Shown: positions 25,642-32,754, counted from the stretch's first letter. The stretch is 33,997 nt of DNA from an uncultured Roseburia sp. (GCA_934358955.1 CAKRLC010000020.1:1-33997), one strand, 5' to 3'. Program-made: numbers and translations. The notes: a model not told the origin generated them from the sequence alone.

Positions 25642-28305
25642 CTATTGCTGTTGTCCTCCGGAACCGTCCGTTGATGTTCCCTGATCAGATGGAACACTGT
25701 CAGATCCGGCATTTGGACTGGCTGGGTTGATTCCCAGGGAAGGGAATGCATAGGCTCCGGTATAGGTTGAATTTGATTCATTATGCACATTACAGGTCTG
25801 TGCTAAAAAGTCTGCTGTTAAAAGATATGGCGCATCCTCGGTATTTGGAGAACCGCCGATGACATAAACTCTGGCAGCAACTGTTTCAGCTGGACAATAG
25901 CTTCCAGCAAGCATTCCGGAAGCAGTGCAGATATTTGCAACGGTATGGTGATCACAGTATTCGGTTGGTTCTGTACCTTTTGCAAAATATTCTGTAATAA
26001 CACAGTTGCCACGAGGATCATGGTCACAGACTCCTTCAATCGGAAGCTTTCCGGATTCCTTGCAGACAGCAACGGCTACAATATCGCCTGGTTTTTCAAA
26101 ATCCTTATATGCAAGTCCTTCGTGAAGACGGCCCATAACTGATTTCCAGATACGTTTTGGATAATTTGTATCCTGCCCCTTCTGCGTAGCGTTATCGTCA
26201 TAACCACCCCAGACAGCACATGTATAATAAGGAGTATATCCTGCAAATAACGCATCGCGGCTACTGGTTGTTGTACCGGATTTGCCTGCCTGTGCCATGG
26301 AACTTCCAAAATAAGCGGCTCTACCGGTTCCAGTTGTCATAACGTCCTTCATGGCATCGGTTAAAAGCCATGCAGTGGTTTCTTTTATGACAGTATGGGA
26401 TTCAGAAATATCGTTATCTAAAAGAACATTGCCATTATGGTCTACGATCTTTGTATAAAATTTTGGCTTAATGTAGGTTCCACCATTTGCAATAGCAGCA
26501 TACGCTGCGGTCAGTTCCAGGTTGGAAACACCCTGTGTGATACCGCCAAGGGCTAGGGATTCTGTGATGTCCCTGGAATCTACTGTTGAAAAACCATAAT
26601 CCTGCACATATTGCCAGCCAAGATCTTTCCCGATCTGTGCAAGCGTCTTAACAGTTACAACGTTGATGGAATCTGTAATAGCTTCCCTTAAAGTGGTAAA
26701 ACCGCGATAGCGGTGATCGTAGTTATTGACAGGTGTTTCTGTACCGGTGTAGCAGAATGGTGCATCATCCTGCACAGAAGCTAACGTAAGTCCGCCGGCA
26801 TCTAAGGCTGCGGAGTAGGAAGCAAGAATCTTAAACGTAGAACCAGGCTGTCTGGTTGTGTCAGTAGCACGGTTTAAGGTTTTGCTGCCGGTCTTATCAC
26901 CACGTCCACCGACAATTGCCTTTACTTCGCTGGTAGACTGATCCATGATTGTTAAGGAAGCCTGTGGCTGCAACGTATAAATAACGGTTTCACTTCCATC
27001 AACGATCTCGTCGCCCTCGTTCATCAGATCTGCTTTGTATTGCTCGATCGCAGCAGCAGCATCTTCCTCAGATGCAAAGTTAATGGAATAATTTTTGCTC
27101 TTGAAATGAGGATTGTCACTGTTCTTATAGAAAGAAAGCATCGTCTGTTCACTGTAATTTTTTACATTTCCATCTGCGGAACGGATGGATACGCGGTAGG
27201 AGAAGGAAACCTTCGGGCTGGAAGTATAATTATCCTGATTGTTTACTTCTTCATCAGCGATTGCCTGAATATCCATATTCTGAGTGGAATAAATAGTCAG
27301 ACCACTCTGGTAAAGTGCTTTGTAGGCCTGTGTCTCAGTGTAGCCCTTCTGTTCCACAAGGTCACGGATGACCTGGTCGGTAAGCTCATCAATAAAATAA
27401 GAATTGACATTCGTATCCTGAAGCTCCACATTTACAAGCTGAATACGGTCGTAAACATTATCTGCCATTGCTTCGTCGTATTCGCTTTGAGAAATATAGC
27501 CCTGATCCTTCATATTATTAAGTACCTTTGTCCGGCGTTTTGCATTTTCTTCTGGATTCGAGATCGGATTATACTTGGAAGGATTCTGGGTGATCGCTGC
27601 AAGGACTGCACATTCCGAGAGCGTAAGATCGGATACCTCCTTTCCAAAATAACGTTCAGAAGCAACTGCAACACCGAGCGTGTTCTGACCGAGGTTGATC
27701 GCATTGAGATAATTTTCAAGGATCCAGTCTTTATCAACTTTTTTCTCAAGTTGAATTGCAAGATACTGTTCCTGGATCTTACGTTCTACTTTATCTGCCA
27801 TGGTCTGTTCGCTTGTCCATTCCGTAAAAACGGTATTTTTTAAAAGCTGCTGGGTGATCGTACTGGCACCTTCGGATAAACGACCGGAGGTGATGCCTAC
27901 AAAGCCGGCACGGATGATACCCTGAATGTCAATACCATGATGGTCGTAGAAACGGGCATCTTCAATGGCAACGAAAGCATGCTGGAGATTGATCGGAATC
28001 TCGTCGATGGTTACATTTTTGCGGTTGGAACCGGAAGCTACAAGGGTTGCAATCTGATTTCCCTGGTCGTCCAATACAGTGGAAAGGTATCCGGTAGGGG
28101 TCGCATCAATATCATCTATAGATGGAGCTGAATCCAGAATACCCTTAAAGACACCGAATCCAAGGCTTCCGCCAATTACTACGACTGCGAAGAAACAGAG
28201 AAGCAGTGCTTTGCAAAAAGTAACATGAAGCTTTTTGCGGAATACGACTCTCTTGGAAGTGAGTTCAGCCTGTCGTTTCTTCGAGCCCTTTTTTCCATAA
28301 TTCAT
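25642..28305 (-). CDS. Class A penicillin-binding protein (PBP1A family)
   Basis: An 887-residue bifunctional peptidoglycan synthase. A short basic cytoplasmic N-terminus and one membrane helix (about 29-52) lead into the glycosyltransferase 51 domain, with catalytic Glu115 in EDARFYDHHG. The transpeptidase domain has the SxxK motif STFK (Ser489, Lys492), a following SIN motif and KSGTT. The C-terminal region is cysteine-rich (CKESGKLPIEGVCDHDP and later pairs) and ends in a Ser/Gly/Pro/Gln-rich tail, as in many clostridial PBP1A proteins. An AAGGAG site lies 9 nt before the ATG. It is convergent with amtB and has its own promoter near 28355. Confidence 0.95.
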   Translation of the reverse strand: MNYGKKGSKKRQAELTSKRVVFRKKLHVTFCKALLLCFFAVVVIGGSLGFGVFKGILDSAPSIDDIDATPTGYLSTVLDDQGNQIATLVASGSNRKNVTIDEIPINLQHAFVAIEDARFYDHHGIDIQGIIRAGFVGITSGRLSEGASTITQQLLKNTVFTEWTSEQTMADKVERKIQEQYLAIQLEKKVDKDWILENYLNAINLGQNTLGVAVASERYFGKEVSDLTLSECAVLAAITQNPSKYNPISNPEENAKRRTKVLNNMKDQGYISQSEYDEAMADNVYDRIQLVNVELQDTNVNSYFIDELTDQVIRDLVEQKGYTETQAYKALYQSGLTIYSTQNMDIQAIADEEVNNQDNYTSSPKVSFSYRVSIRSADGNVKNYSEQTMLSFYKNSDNPHFKSKNYSINFASEEDAAAAIEQYKADLMNEGDEIVDGSETVIYTLQPQASLTIMDQSTSEVKAIVGGRGDKTGSKTLNRATDTTRQPGSTFKILASYSAALDAGGLTLASVQDDAPFCYTGTETPVNNYDHRYRGFTTLREAITDSINVVTVKTLAQIGKDLGWQYVQDYGFSTVDSRDITESLALGGITQGVSNLELTAAYAAIANGGTYIKPKFYTKIVDHNGNVLLDNDISESHTVIKETTAWLLTDAMKDVMTTGTGRAAYFGSSMAQAGKSGTTTSSRDALFAGYTPYYTCAVWGGYDDNATQKGQDTNYPKRIWKSVMGRLHEGLAYKDFEKPGDIVAVAVCKESGKLPIEGVCDHDPRGNCVITEYFAKGTEPTEYCDHHTVANICTASGMLAGSYCPAETVAARVYVIGGSPNTEDAPYLLTADFLAQTCNVHNESNSTYTGAYAFPSLGINPASPNAGSDSVPSDQGTSTDGSGGQQQ

Positions 28306-28321
28306 ATATTAGGTCTCCTTT

Positions 28322-28365
28322 TTTGGTATAAAGTCAAAAATTCACCGTCTATGTATTATACCAAA
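28322..28365. repeat. 10-bp inverted repeat at the PBP promoter
   Basis: TTTGGTATAA (28322-28331) and TTATACCAAA (28356-28365) are perfect reverse complements 24 nt apart. The upstream arm covers the extended -10; the other lies in the transcribed leader next to the Shine-Dalgarno site. This placement suits a dimeric repressor or looped operator better than an RNA stem. Confidence 0.6.
28355..28363 (-). promoter_or_regulatory. Extended -10 promoter of the PBP gene
   Basis: On the minus strand TGG followed by TATAAT (28355-28360) makes an extended -10 element; the -35 (TTTATT, 17 nt upstream) is weak. Transcription would begin near 28348, about 43 nt before the ATG. Confidence 0.6.
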
Positions 28366-28390
28366 TAACTTTGTCAGAATAAAGAAAAAA

Positions 28391-28420
28391 TTGCATTTTA
28401 TAAGGAAGTTATGGTAGTAT
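28391..28420 (+). promoter_or_regulatory. Candidate promoter of yigZ
   Basis: -35 TTGCAT (28391-28396), 18-nt spacer, -10 TAGTAT (28415-28420). It gives a leader of about 150 nt that includes two hairpins: GCAGTAAAAC/GTTTTACTGC (28439-28465) and GCAGACTC/GAGTCTGC (28489-28496 with 28522-28529). Confidence 0.45.
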
Positions 28421-28452
28421 AAAGTTATTGTATACTCAGCAGTAAAACACTG

Positions 28453-28509
28453 GCTGTTTTACTGCGTAAGAAAGTGATCCAAGAGTGAGCAGACTCCTTT
28501 GGCGAAGCA
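28453..28509 (-). repeat. Dispersed intergenic repeat, copy A
   Basis: The reverse complement of this 57-bp stretch matches 32595-32652 at roughly 78% with one single-base gap. Most differences are transitions. It includes the conserved cores CCAAAGGA and TCTGCTCAC. It lies in the yigZ leader. Confidence 0.6.
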
Positions 28510-28575
28510 AAAACTTAAAATGAGTCTGCGAATCGTTATATTGAATTTATAAAAAAATACGGAGTATAAAGATAG

Positions 28576-29226
28576 ATGAAAGTAGTATATGAGGGTGGCG
28601 AAGGAGAAATTGTTGAGAAAAAATCTCGATTTATTGCAACGGTACGTCCGGTAGAGAGTGAAGAAGAGGCAGTTGCTTTTATTAACGAAATGAAAAAGAA
28701 GTATTGGGATGCCAGACATAATTGTTCCGCTTTTGTGATTGGAGACAGACAGGAGATCAGCCGGTGTTCAGATGATGGGGAACCGGCACAGACAGCAGGC
28801 CGCCCGATGCTGGATGTGCTTTTAAAGGAAGAGCTTCACAATGTGTGCGTTGTTGTAACACGTTATTTTGGAGGAACGCTGCTTGGAACAGGAGGGCTTG
28901 TACGTGCTTATCAGAAAGCAACGCAGGAAGGTCTTGCAGACAGTGTGATCATTGACAAACAGCTGGGAAGAAAGCTTGCTATCGGGACAGACTATAATGG
29001 ACTTGGCAAGCTGCAATATCTGATCGCAAAAGAAGGACTGACAATTTTGGATACCGTTTATACAGACAAAGTGGGGCTGAGTTTGATGGTTCCGATCGAA
29101 GAAGTGCAGAGTTTTGAAAAAAAAGTGACAGAGGCAACTAACGGAAATGCTGATATTTCCTGGGGTGAAGAGGTTTTATATGCTATAATCGAAAAAAATT
29201 TAAAAATCTTTGAAAAAAAGTGTTGA
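28576..29226 (+). CDS. YigZ/IMPACT family protein
   Basis: A 216-residue protein of the YigZ (UPF0029, IMPACT) family. The N-terminal domain contains RFIATVRPV and the signature CSDDGEPAQTAGRPML; the C-terminal domain is the ferredoxin-like DUF1949 type. The eukaryotic relative IMPACT modulates translational control; the bacterial role is not established. A GGAG site lies about 12 nt upstream of the ATG. The stop codon (29224-29226) overlaps the -35 box of the following tRNA promoter. No membrane segment is seen. Confidence 0.93.
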   Translation: MKVVYEGGEGEIVEKKSRFIATVRPVESEEEAVAFINEMKKKYWDARHNCSAFVIGDRQEISRCSDDGEPAQTAGRPMLDVLLKEELHNVCVVVTRYFGGTLLGTGGLVRAYQKATQEGLADSVIIDKQLGRKLAIGTDYNGLGKLQYLIAKEGLTILDTVYTDKVGLSLMVPIEEVQSFEKKVTEATNGNADISWGEEVLYAIIEKNLKIFEKKC

Positions 29227-29251
29227 CATTTTTATTTTGATGTCATATAAT
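29223..29251 (+). promoter_or_regulatory. Consensus promoter of tRNA-Gln
   Basis: A fully consensus sigma-A promoter: TTGACA (29223-29228), 17-nt spacer, TATAAT (29246-29251). The -35 overlaps the yigZ stop codon. Transcription would start near 29258, about 34 nt before the tRNA. Confidence 0.93.
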
Positions 29252-29291
29252 AAATATCGTTGACGGCGCAAAAGTCACAACAACAAAACTT

Positions 29292-29363
29292 AGGGCTATC
29301 GCCAAACGGTAAGGCAACGGACTCTGACTCCGTCATTTCAAGGTTCGAATCCTTGTAGCCCTG
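29292..29363 (+). tRNA. tRNA-Gln (CUG)
   Basis: A 72-nt cloverleaf: acceptor AGGGCTA/TAGCCCT, D arm GCC/GGC, anticodon stem ACGGA/TCCGT with loop CTCTGAC (anticodon CTG, Gln), T arm CAAGG-TTCGAAT-CCTTG, discriminator G. No CCA is encoded. It stands alone between a perfect promoter and a terminator. Confidence 0.95.
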
Positions 29364-29370
29364 CTAAGAA

Positions 29371-29398
29371 AGCACCACGGAAGTGGTGCTATTTTTGT
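29371..29398 (+). terminator. Terminator of tRNA-Gln
   Basis: AGCACCAC (29371-29378), a GGAA tetraloop and GTGGTGCT (29383-29390), followed by ATTTTTGT. Confidence 0.93.
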
Positions 29399-29430
29399 AT
29401 AATAGGAAATTCCTTGGAATACCCTATTAC

Positions 29431-29571
29431 GATTCGGGTGTCAAAAGGTCTGCTGAACACGATTCATGCTTTCAGAGGCTTATCGGAATGTTTTGCACAA
29501 TGAAAATTGCAATATTTTTGTGTGCAATCTGCCATCATAAAGTTAAAGGCAGGCCCTTTGACACCCGAATC
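29431..29571. mobile_element. Small inverted-repeat element (MITE-like), copy 1
   Basis: A 141-bp non-coding segment ends in 24-bp inverted repeats: GATTCGGGTGTCAAAAGG (from 29431) and its counterpart ending CCTTTGACACCCGAATC at 29571, with about three differences. Weaker pairing continues outward (CCTATTA/TAATTAGG). Its right half matches the reverse complement of copy 2 at 31721-31824. It has no transposase; without a demonstrated target duplication the mobile origin is inference. Confidence 0.6.
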
Positions 29572-29621
29572 ATAATTAGGAAAATTGATTTGCTGACATA
29601 AAAAGAAACTGGAGAGATAGC

Positions 29622-30347
29622 ATGTACGATTTTAAGAGCCGTGTGAGATACAGCGAAGTGAACAGTGACAGACAGATGACAGTGCCGGCGTTGGTGGATT
29701 ATTTGCAGAATTGCTGCTCCTTTCAATCAGAGGACATGAATATCGGTGTGGATTATCTGGAAAAGCATCAGGTTGCCTGGGTACTTTCGTCCTGGGAGAT
29801 CCAGGTGAAACGCTATCCGGATTTCGCAGAAATGGTGACGGTCAGCACCTGGCCATATCATTTTAAGGGTTTTTATGGCTATCGTAATTTTACGATCCGT
29901 GATGCGGCAGGTGAAATTTGCGTGTTTGCCAACTCTGTCTGGGTTTTCATGAATACGGAGACTATGCGTCCAATGAGGGTCACAGAGGAAGTGGAGCAGG
30001 CATATGTCCGGGAATTTGAGGAACAGATTGCGTATGACTGGTCAGACCGGAAGATTAAGATCGACGGTAATGGCGAGGAAAAAGAACCGGTGCTGGTACA
30101 ACGTTTTTTTATTGATACGAACCATCATATGAACAATGGAAAGTATATTCTTGTGGCAGAAGAATTTCTCCCAGAGGATTTTAAAGTCGAAAGTATCCGC
30201 GTAGAATATAAAAAATCTGCAATTTTGGGAGACAGATTACATCCGGTCGTATATAATAAGGAAGAAGACGTCGTTACGGTAGCGCTGACGGACGATGAAA
30301 AGAAGCCCTATGCAGTAGTAGAGTTTAAGAGGAAAAAAGAATGTTAA
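29622..30347 (+). CDS. Acyl-ACP thioesterase
   Basis: A 241-residue double-hotdog thioesterase of the FatA/acyl-ACP thioesterase family, which releases fatty acids from acyl carrier protein. The first hotdog includes VAWVLSSWEI and a YRNFTIRD strand. The second begins with the catalytic N-x-H-x-N pattern in DTNHHMNNGKY (Asn167, His169, Asn171). A GGAGAG site precedes the ATG. Its stop overlaps the cvfB start by 7 bp, so the thioesterase, cvfB and ridA form one transcription unit. In gut anaerobes such enzymes may set fatty-acid chain length or recycle acyl groups; the preferred chain length cannot be read. Confidence 0.9.
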   Translation: MYDFKSRVRYSEVNSDRQMTVPALVDYLQNCCSFQSEDMNIGVDYLEKHQVAWVLSSWEIQVKRYPDFAEMVTVSTWPYHFKGFYGYRNFTIRDAAGEICVFANSVWVFMNTETMRPMRVTEEVEQAYVREFEEQIAYDWSDRKIKIDGNGEEKEPVLVQRFFIDTNHHMNNGKYILVAEEFLPEDFKVESIRVEYKKSAILGDRLHPVVYNKEEDVVTVALTDDEKKPYAVVEFKRKKEC

Positions 30348-31180
30348 AATTAGGTGAATATCAGAAACTGACAGTTGTAAAGAAAGTAGAATTTGGCGTA
30401 TATCTGGCGGAAGAACAGAATGTAGAAAGACGTGTTCTTCTTCCTGCAAAACAGGTACCGGAGAATACGAAAGTCGGAGACGAGATGGAAGTATTTCTTT
30501 ATAAGGATTCCAAAGACCGTTTGATCGCGACGACAAATCAGCCAAAGCTTACACTTGGAGGCCTTGCCGTTTTAAGGGTTGTACAGGTTGGAAAGATTGG
30601 TGCTTTTTTGGATTGGGGTCTGGAAAAAGATCTGTTTCTTCCATATAAAGAGATGACGATGAAGGTATCGCCGGAAGACGAGATTCTGGTGACCTTATAT
30701 ATTGATAAAAGCAGCAGATTGTGCGCGAGCATGAAGAAGCTGTATGACCTGCTTTCTACAGATGCACCATATAAGGAAGGGGATGTAGTAGAAGGAAGGG
30801 TTTATGAATTCAGTGACAATTTCGGAACATTTCTTGCAGTGGATGACCGTTATTCGGCTATGCTTCCGAAGTTTGAAGATGCCAGCAAGCTTCGCATCGG
30901 AGATGTGATCGAAGTAAAAGTAACGAATGTAAAGCCAGATGGAAAATTAGATGTTTCCATGCGCGAAAAAGCATATCTGCAAATGGATGAAGATGCAGAA
31001 AAGGTAATGCAGGTAATCGAAGAATTTGCAGGCGTTCTTCCGTTCAGTGATAAGGCTTCACCGGAAGTGATCAAGCGTGAGACAGGACTCAGCAAAAATG
31101 CGTTCAAACGTGCGGTGGGAAGATTATACAAAGAACACCGTGTTGAAATTACAGAAAAAAGTATAAGGAAGGTAAAGTAA
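30341..31180 (+). CDS. cvfB: S1 RNA-binding domain protein CvfB (YitL)
   Basis: A 279-residue protein with repeated S1/OB-fold RNA-binding domains and a C-terminal winged helix, the CvfB/YitL layout. Clear S1-like strands are VGKIGAFLDWGLEKDLFLPYKEM and the later VKVTNVKPDGKLDVSMR. The winged helix includes GLSKNAFKRAVGRLYK. In Staphylococcus aureus CvfB binds RNA and affects virulence-factor expression; here a general RNA role is the safe reading. It overlaps the thioesterase stop by 7 bp and ridA starts 1 bp after it, so all three are tightly coupled. Confidence 0.92.
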   Translation: MLKLGEYQKLTVVKKVEFGVYLAEEQNVERRVLLPAKQVPENTKVGDEMEVFLYKDSKDRLIATTNQPKLTLGGLAVLRVVQVGKIGAFLDWGLEKDLFLPYKEMTMKVSPEDEILVTLYIDKSSRLCASMKKLYDLLSTDAPYKEGDVVEGRVYEFSDNFGTFLAVDDRYSAMLPKFEDASKLRIGDVIEVKVTNVKPDGKLDVSMREKAYLQMDEDAEKVMQVIEEFAGVLPFSDKASPEVIKRETGLSKNAFKRAVGRLYKEHRVEITEKSIRKVK

Positions 31181-31181
31181 G

Positions 31182-31556
31182 ATGAAAAAAGTGATCAGTA
31201 CAGAAAAAGCACCAGCAGCAATCGGACCATATTCCCAGGCAATCGAAGTGAATGGAATGGTTTATACATCAGGAATCATCCCGGTAGTTCCAGAGACAGG
31301 AGAGATCCCGGAAGGATCAGCAGCGCAGGCAAAGCAGGCATTGACAAATCTTTCTAATTTACTTGAGGCAGCCGGCACAAATATGGACAACGTTGTGAAA
31401 ACAACCGTATTCATTAAGGAAATGAACGATTTCGGCGCGATCAATGAAGTATACAAGACATTCTTTACAGCAGACTTCCCATCCAGAAGCTGCGTTGAGG
31501 TTGCAAGACTTCCGAAGGATGTTATGCTTGAGATTGAAGCAGTTGCGATCAAATAA
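31182..31556 (+). CDS. ridA: RidA family enamine/imine deaminase
   Basis: A 124-residue trimeric Rid protein that hydrolyses reactive enamine and imine intermediates such as 2-aminoacrylate released by PLP enzymes. The N-terminal GPYSQAI motif and the active-site arginine in FPSRSCVEVARLPKD are present, together with the terminal IEAVAI strand. Length is standard. It begins 1 nt after the cvfB stop with an AAGGAAGG site inside the cvfB end, and is the last gene before the 1.2-kb non-coding region. Confidence 0.94.
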   Translation: MKKVISTEKAPAAIGPYSQAIEVNGMVYTSGIIPVVPETGEIPEGSAAQAKQALTNLSNLLEAAGTNMDNVVKTTVFIKEMNDFGAINEVYKTFFTADFPSRSCVEVARLPKDVMLEIEAVAIK

Positions 31557-31637
31557 GTATTAGTAGTATAAGTGACAAATAAGATTCCAGTAGAAAAAAG
31601 GCTGTTCTTTCTGTGATGTTACAGATGGAGCAAAAAG

Positions 31638-31712
31638 ATTCCAGGTTTCATTGTGCGGGGCACTCGGATGAGGCTCATCTCCAGTGCACAAGGAGCAACC
31701 TGGAATTTTTTT
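31638..31712 (+). terminator. Branched terminator after ridA
   Basis: ATTCCAGGTT (31638-31647) pairs with AACCTGGAAT (31697-31706), followed by a T-run. Inside this stem lie TTGTGC/GCACAA (31651-31656 with 31686-31691) and GATGA/TCATC around GGC. A preceding TCTGT/ACAGA hairpin (31610-31625) has a six-base loop. The complexity exceeds a simple terminator, and the segment may be part of a dispersed repeat. Confidence 0.7.
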
Positions 31713-31720
31713 ATATAATA

Positions 31721-31824
31721 GGATTCGGGTGTCAAAAGGTCTGCTTCTTAGTTTAGAGTGACAAATAGCACAAAAAAATATTGCCAATAAAGGTTACGGA
31801 GTAGACCTTTTGACACCCGAATCC
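31721..31824. mobile_element. Small inverted-repeat element (MITE-like), copy 2
   Basis: A 104-bp element with 24-bp terminal inverted repeats that pair throughout (one G-U), from GGATTCGGGTGTC at 31721 to GACACCCGAATCC ending at 31824. The interior (about 56 bp) is A/T-rich and non-coding. It is inverted relative to copy 1 at 29431-29571, with which it shares the ends and the segment reading ATATTTTT-GTG. No target-site duplication is obvious. Confidence 0.65.
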
Positions 31825-31887
31825 AAAGAACAGCAAAAAGCGGCTGCAAGCCTTGTTTTGCTGTCTTTGCAACCGTTTTTGCTGTTT

Positions 31888-32449
31888 CAGGTAAATGATG
31901 TCTTCTCCTCATAGGCCACGCTATTGCCAAGAGCTCAGGCATCGATTTTGCATGTTTTCCATAATCCTGATGCTTTCTCCTCATAAGCCTGTCTATTGTC
32001 AAGAGCTCAGGCATCGAGTTTCTATGTTTTCCATGATTCCGATGCCTTCTCATCATAAGACTGTCTATTGTCAAGAACTCAGGCATCGATTTTCTATGTT
32101 TTCCGTAATCCCGATGTTTTCTCTTTATAAGCCTGTCTATTGTCAAGAGCCAAGGCATCGATTTTCTATGCTTTCTATGATTCCGATGCCTTCTCAGGCA
32201 TCGATATTTAAAACAACTTGCGTATCCGATGTTTCTTGTCTCAAAGAGAAAGGTACTCGCCCCATATTCCAAAACAATTTCTCATATCATAAGCTATTTT
32301 CATGAGTTCAAGCATCGAGTTTCTATATTTTTGATGATTCCGATGCCTTTTTCTCATAAGTTCACGCTATTGCCATGAATTCAGGCATCGATTTTCCATG
32401 TTTTCCGTAATTCCGATGCTTTCTCCTCATAAGCTCACGCTATCTGAAG
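31888..32449. repeat. 72-bp tandem repeat array with internal hairpins
   Basis: Units begin with CAGGCATCGA or a close variant at 31936, 32008, 32080, 32152 (cut after 43 bp), 32195 (degenerate, 114 bp), 32309 (73 bp) and 32382 (68 bp); a partial unit precedes at 31888-31935. Units 1-3 are exactly 72 bp. Each good unit holds AGGCATCG and CGATGCCT arms 23 nt apart, followed by CTCATAAG and CTATTG-CAAGAGCT blocks. The whole unit is conserved, unlike the alternating repeat/spacer of a CRISPR. Reading frames on both strands stay open only because 72 is a multiple of three, giving a 24-residue periodic peptide with no start signals. Confidence 0.88.
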
Positions 32450-32638
32450 ATTTCCTTTTTGCAGATGATCCAGGAAATAGCAGCTGCGATCAGGATAAGT
32501 GCCGCCGCATTCGGCACCGCAAATAAAAATACTGACCATTGCAAGCACGAATCCGTGGATCATATTTAATAAGATTCCAAGTGAAGCGGACTCATGCTTC
32601 ACCAAAGGAATCTGCTCACACCTGAACCACTTCTTTAT
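32440..32638 (-). pseudogene. Frameshifted C-terminal remnant of a membrane protein
   Basis: On the minus strand one frame (from 32638) reads KKWFRCEQIPLVKHESASLG followed by ILLNMIHGFVLAMVSIFI. Around 32520-32535 the good reading moves to another frame, SVFLFAVPNAAALILIAAAI then SWIICKKEIFR and a TAG stop (32440-32442). Together they look like two membrane helices and a short basic tail, broken by a frameshift and without a start. Parent family not recognised. Part of it overlaps the dispersed repeat copy at 32595-32652. Confidence 0.4.
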
Positions 32639-32652
32639 GCGGCAAGAACAGC
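32595..32652 (+). repeat. Dispersed intergenic repeat, copy B
   Basis: A 58-bp stretch matching the reverse complement of 28453-28509 at roughly 78% with one gap, mostly transition differences. It overlaps the membrane-protein remnant, so the repeat may derive from coding sequence or have inserted into it. Confidence 0.6.
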
Positions 32653-32658
32653 AACAAA

Positions 32659-32677
32659 TTCACAATTGTTCACAATT
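32659..32677. repeat. Direct repeat upstream of the NlpC/P60 promoter
   Basis: TTCACAATT occurs at 32659-32667 and again at 32669-32677, a 10-bp period, 17 nt upstream of the -35 box. One-turn spacing at this position is typical of an activator site; the protein involved is unknown. Confidence 0.5.
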
Positions 32678-32694
32678 TACATATAGAATAAAGG

Positions 32695-32723
32695 TTGACA
32701 GTATACTGGCGCTTTGCTATAAT
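32695..32723 (+). promoter_or_regulatory. Consensus promoter of the NlpC/P60 gene
   Basis: TTGACA (32695-32700), 17-nt spacer, TATAAT (32718-32723), with a TGC extended -10 directly before. Both hexamers are perfect. Transcription would start near 32730, about 53 nt before the start codon. Confidence 0.93.
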
Positions 32724-32737
32724 AAACGCGTAATAAA

Positions 32738-32754
32738 TGTAACAAATTTGTAAC
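32738..32754 (+). promoter_or_regulatory. WalR (YycF)-type binding site
   Basis: TGTAAC-N5-TGTAAC fits exactly the WalR consensus TGTWAH-N5-TGTWAH known from Bacillus and Staphylococcus. The repeat is longer than the consensus (TGTAACAAAT twice, 11-bp period, 32738-32758). It lies at about +9 to +25 of the predicted transcript, a position that in Bacillus goes with repression by WalR. Regulation by a WalR orthologue is inference. Confidence 0.6.

Noticed and set aside
27040..27843. Plus-strand open frame inside the PBP gene
   Set aside because: Opposite the conserved glycosyltransferase and linker region of the PBP. Composition is that of a shadow frame.
31748..32272. Minus-strand open frame with a 24-residue basic repeat (RHRNHGKHR-like)
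   Set aside because: It starts with TTG without a Shine-Dalgarno site and runs through the MITE-like element. The period being a multiple of three explains the open frame.
31895..32305. Plus-strand open frame with a 24-residue repeat
   Set aside because: It is a by-product of the 72-bp tandem repeat. No ribosome binding site, no conserved start, and the opposite strand is open too.
31936..32449. CRISPR array
   Set aside because: Whole 72-bp units are similar, not short repeats with unique spacers, and no cas genes are in the window.
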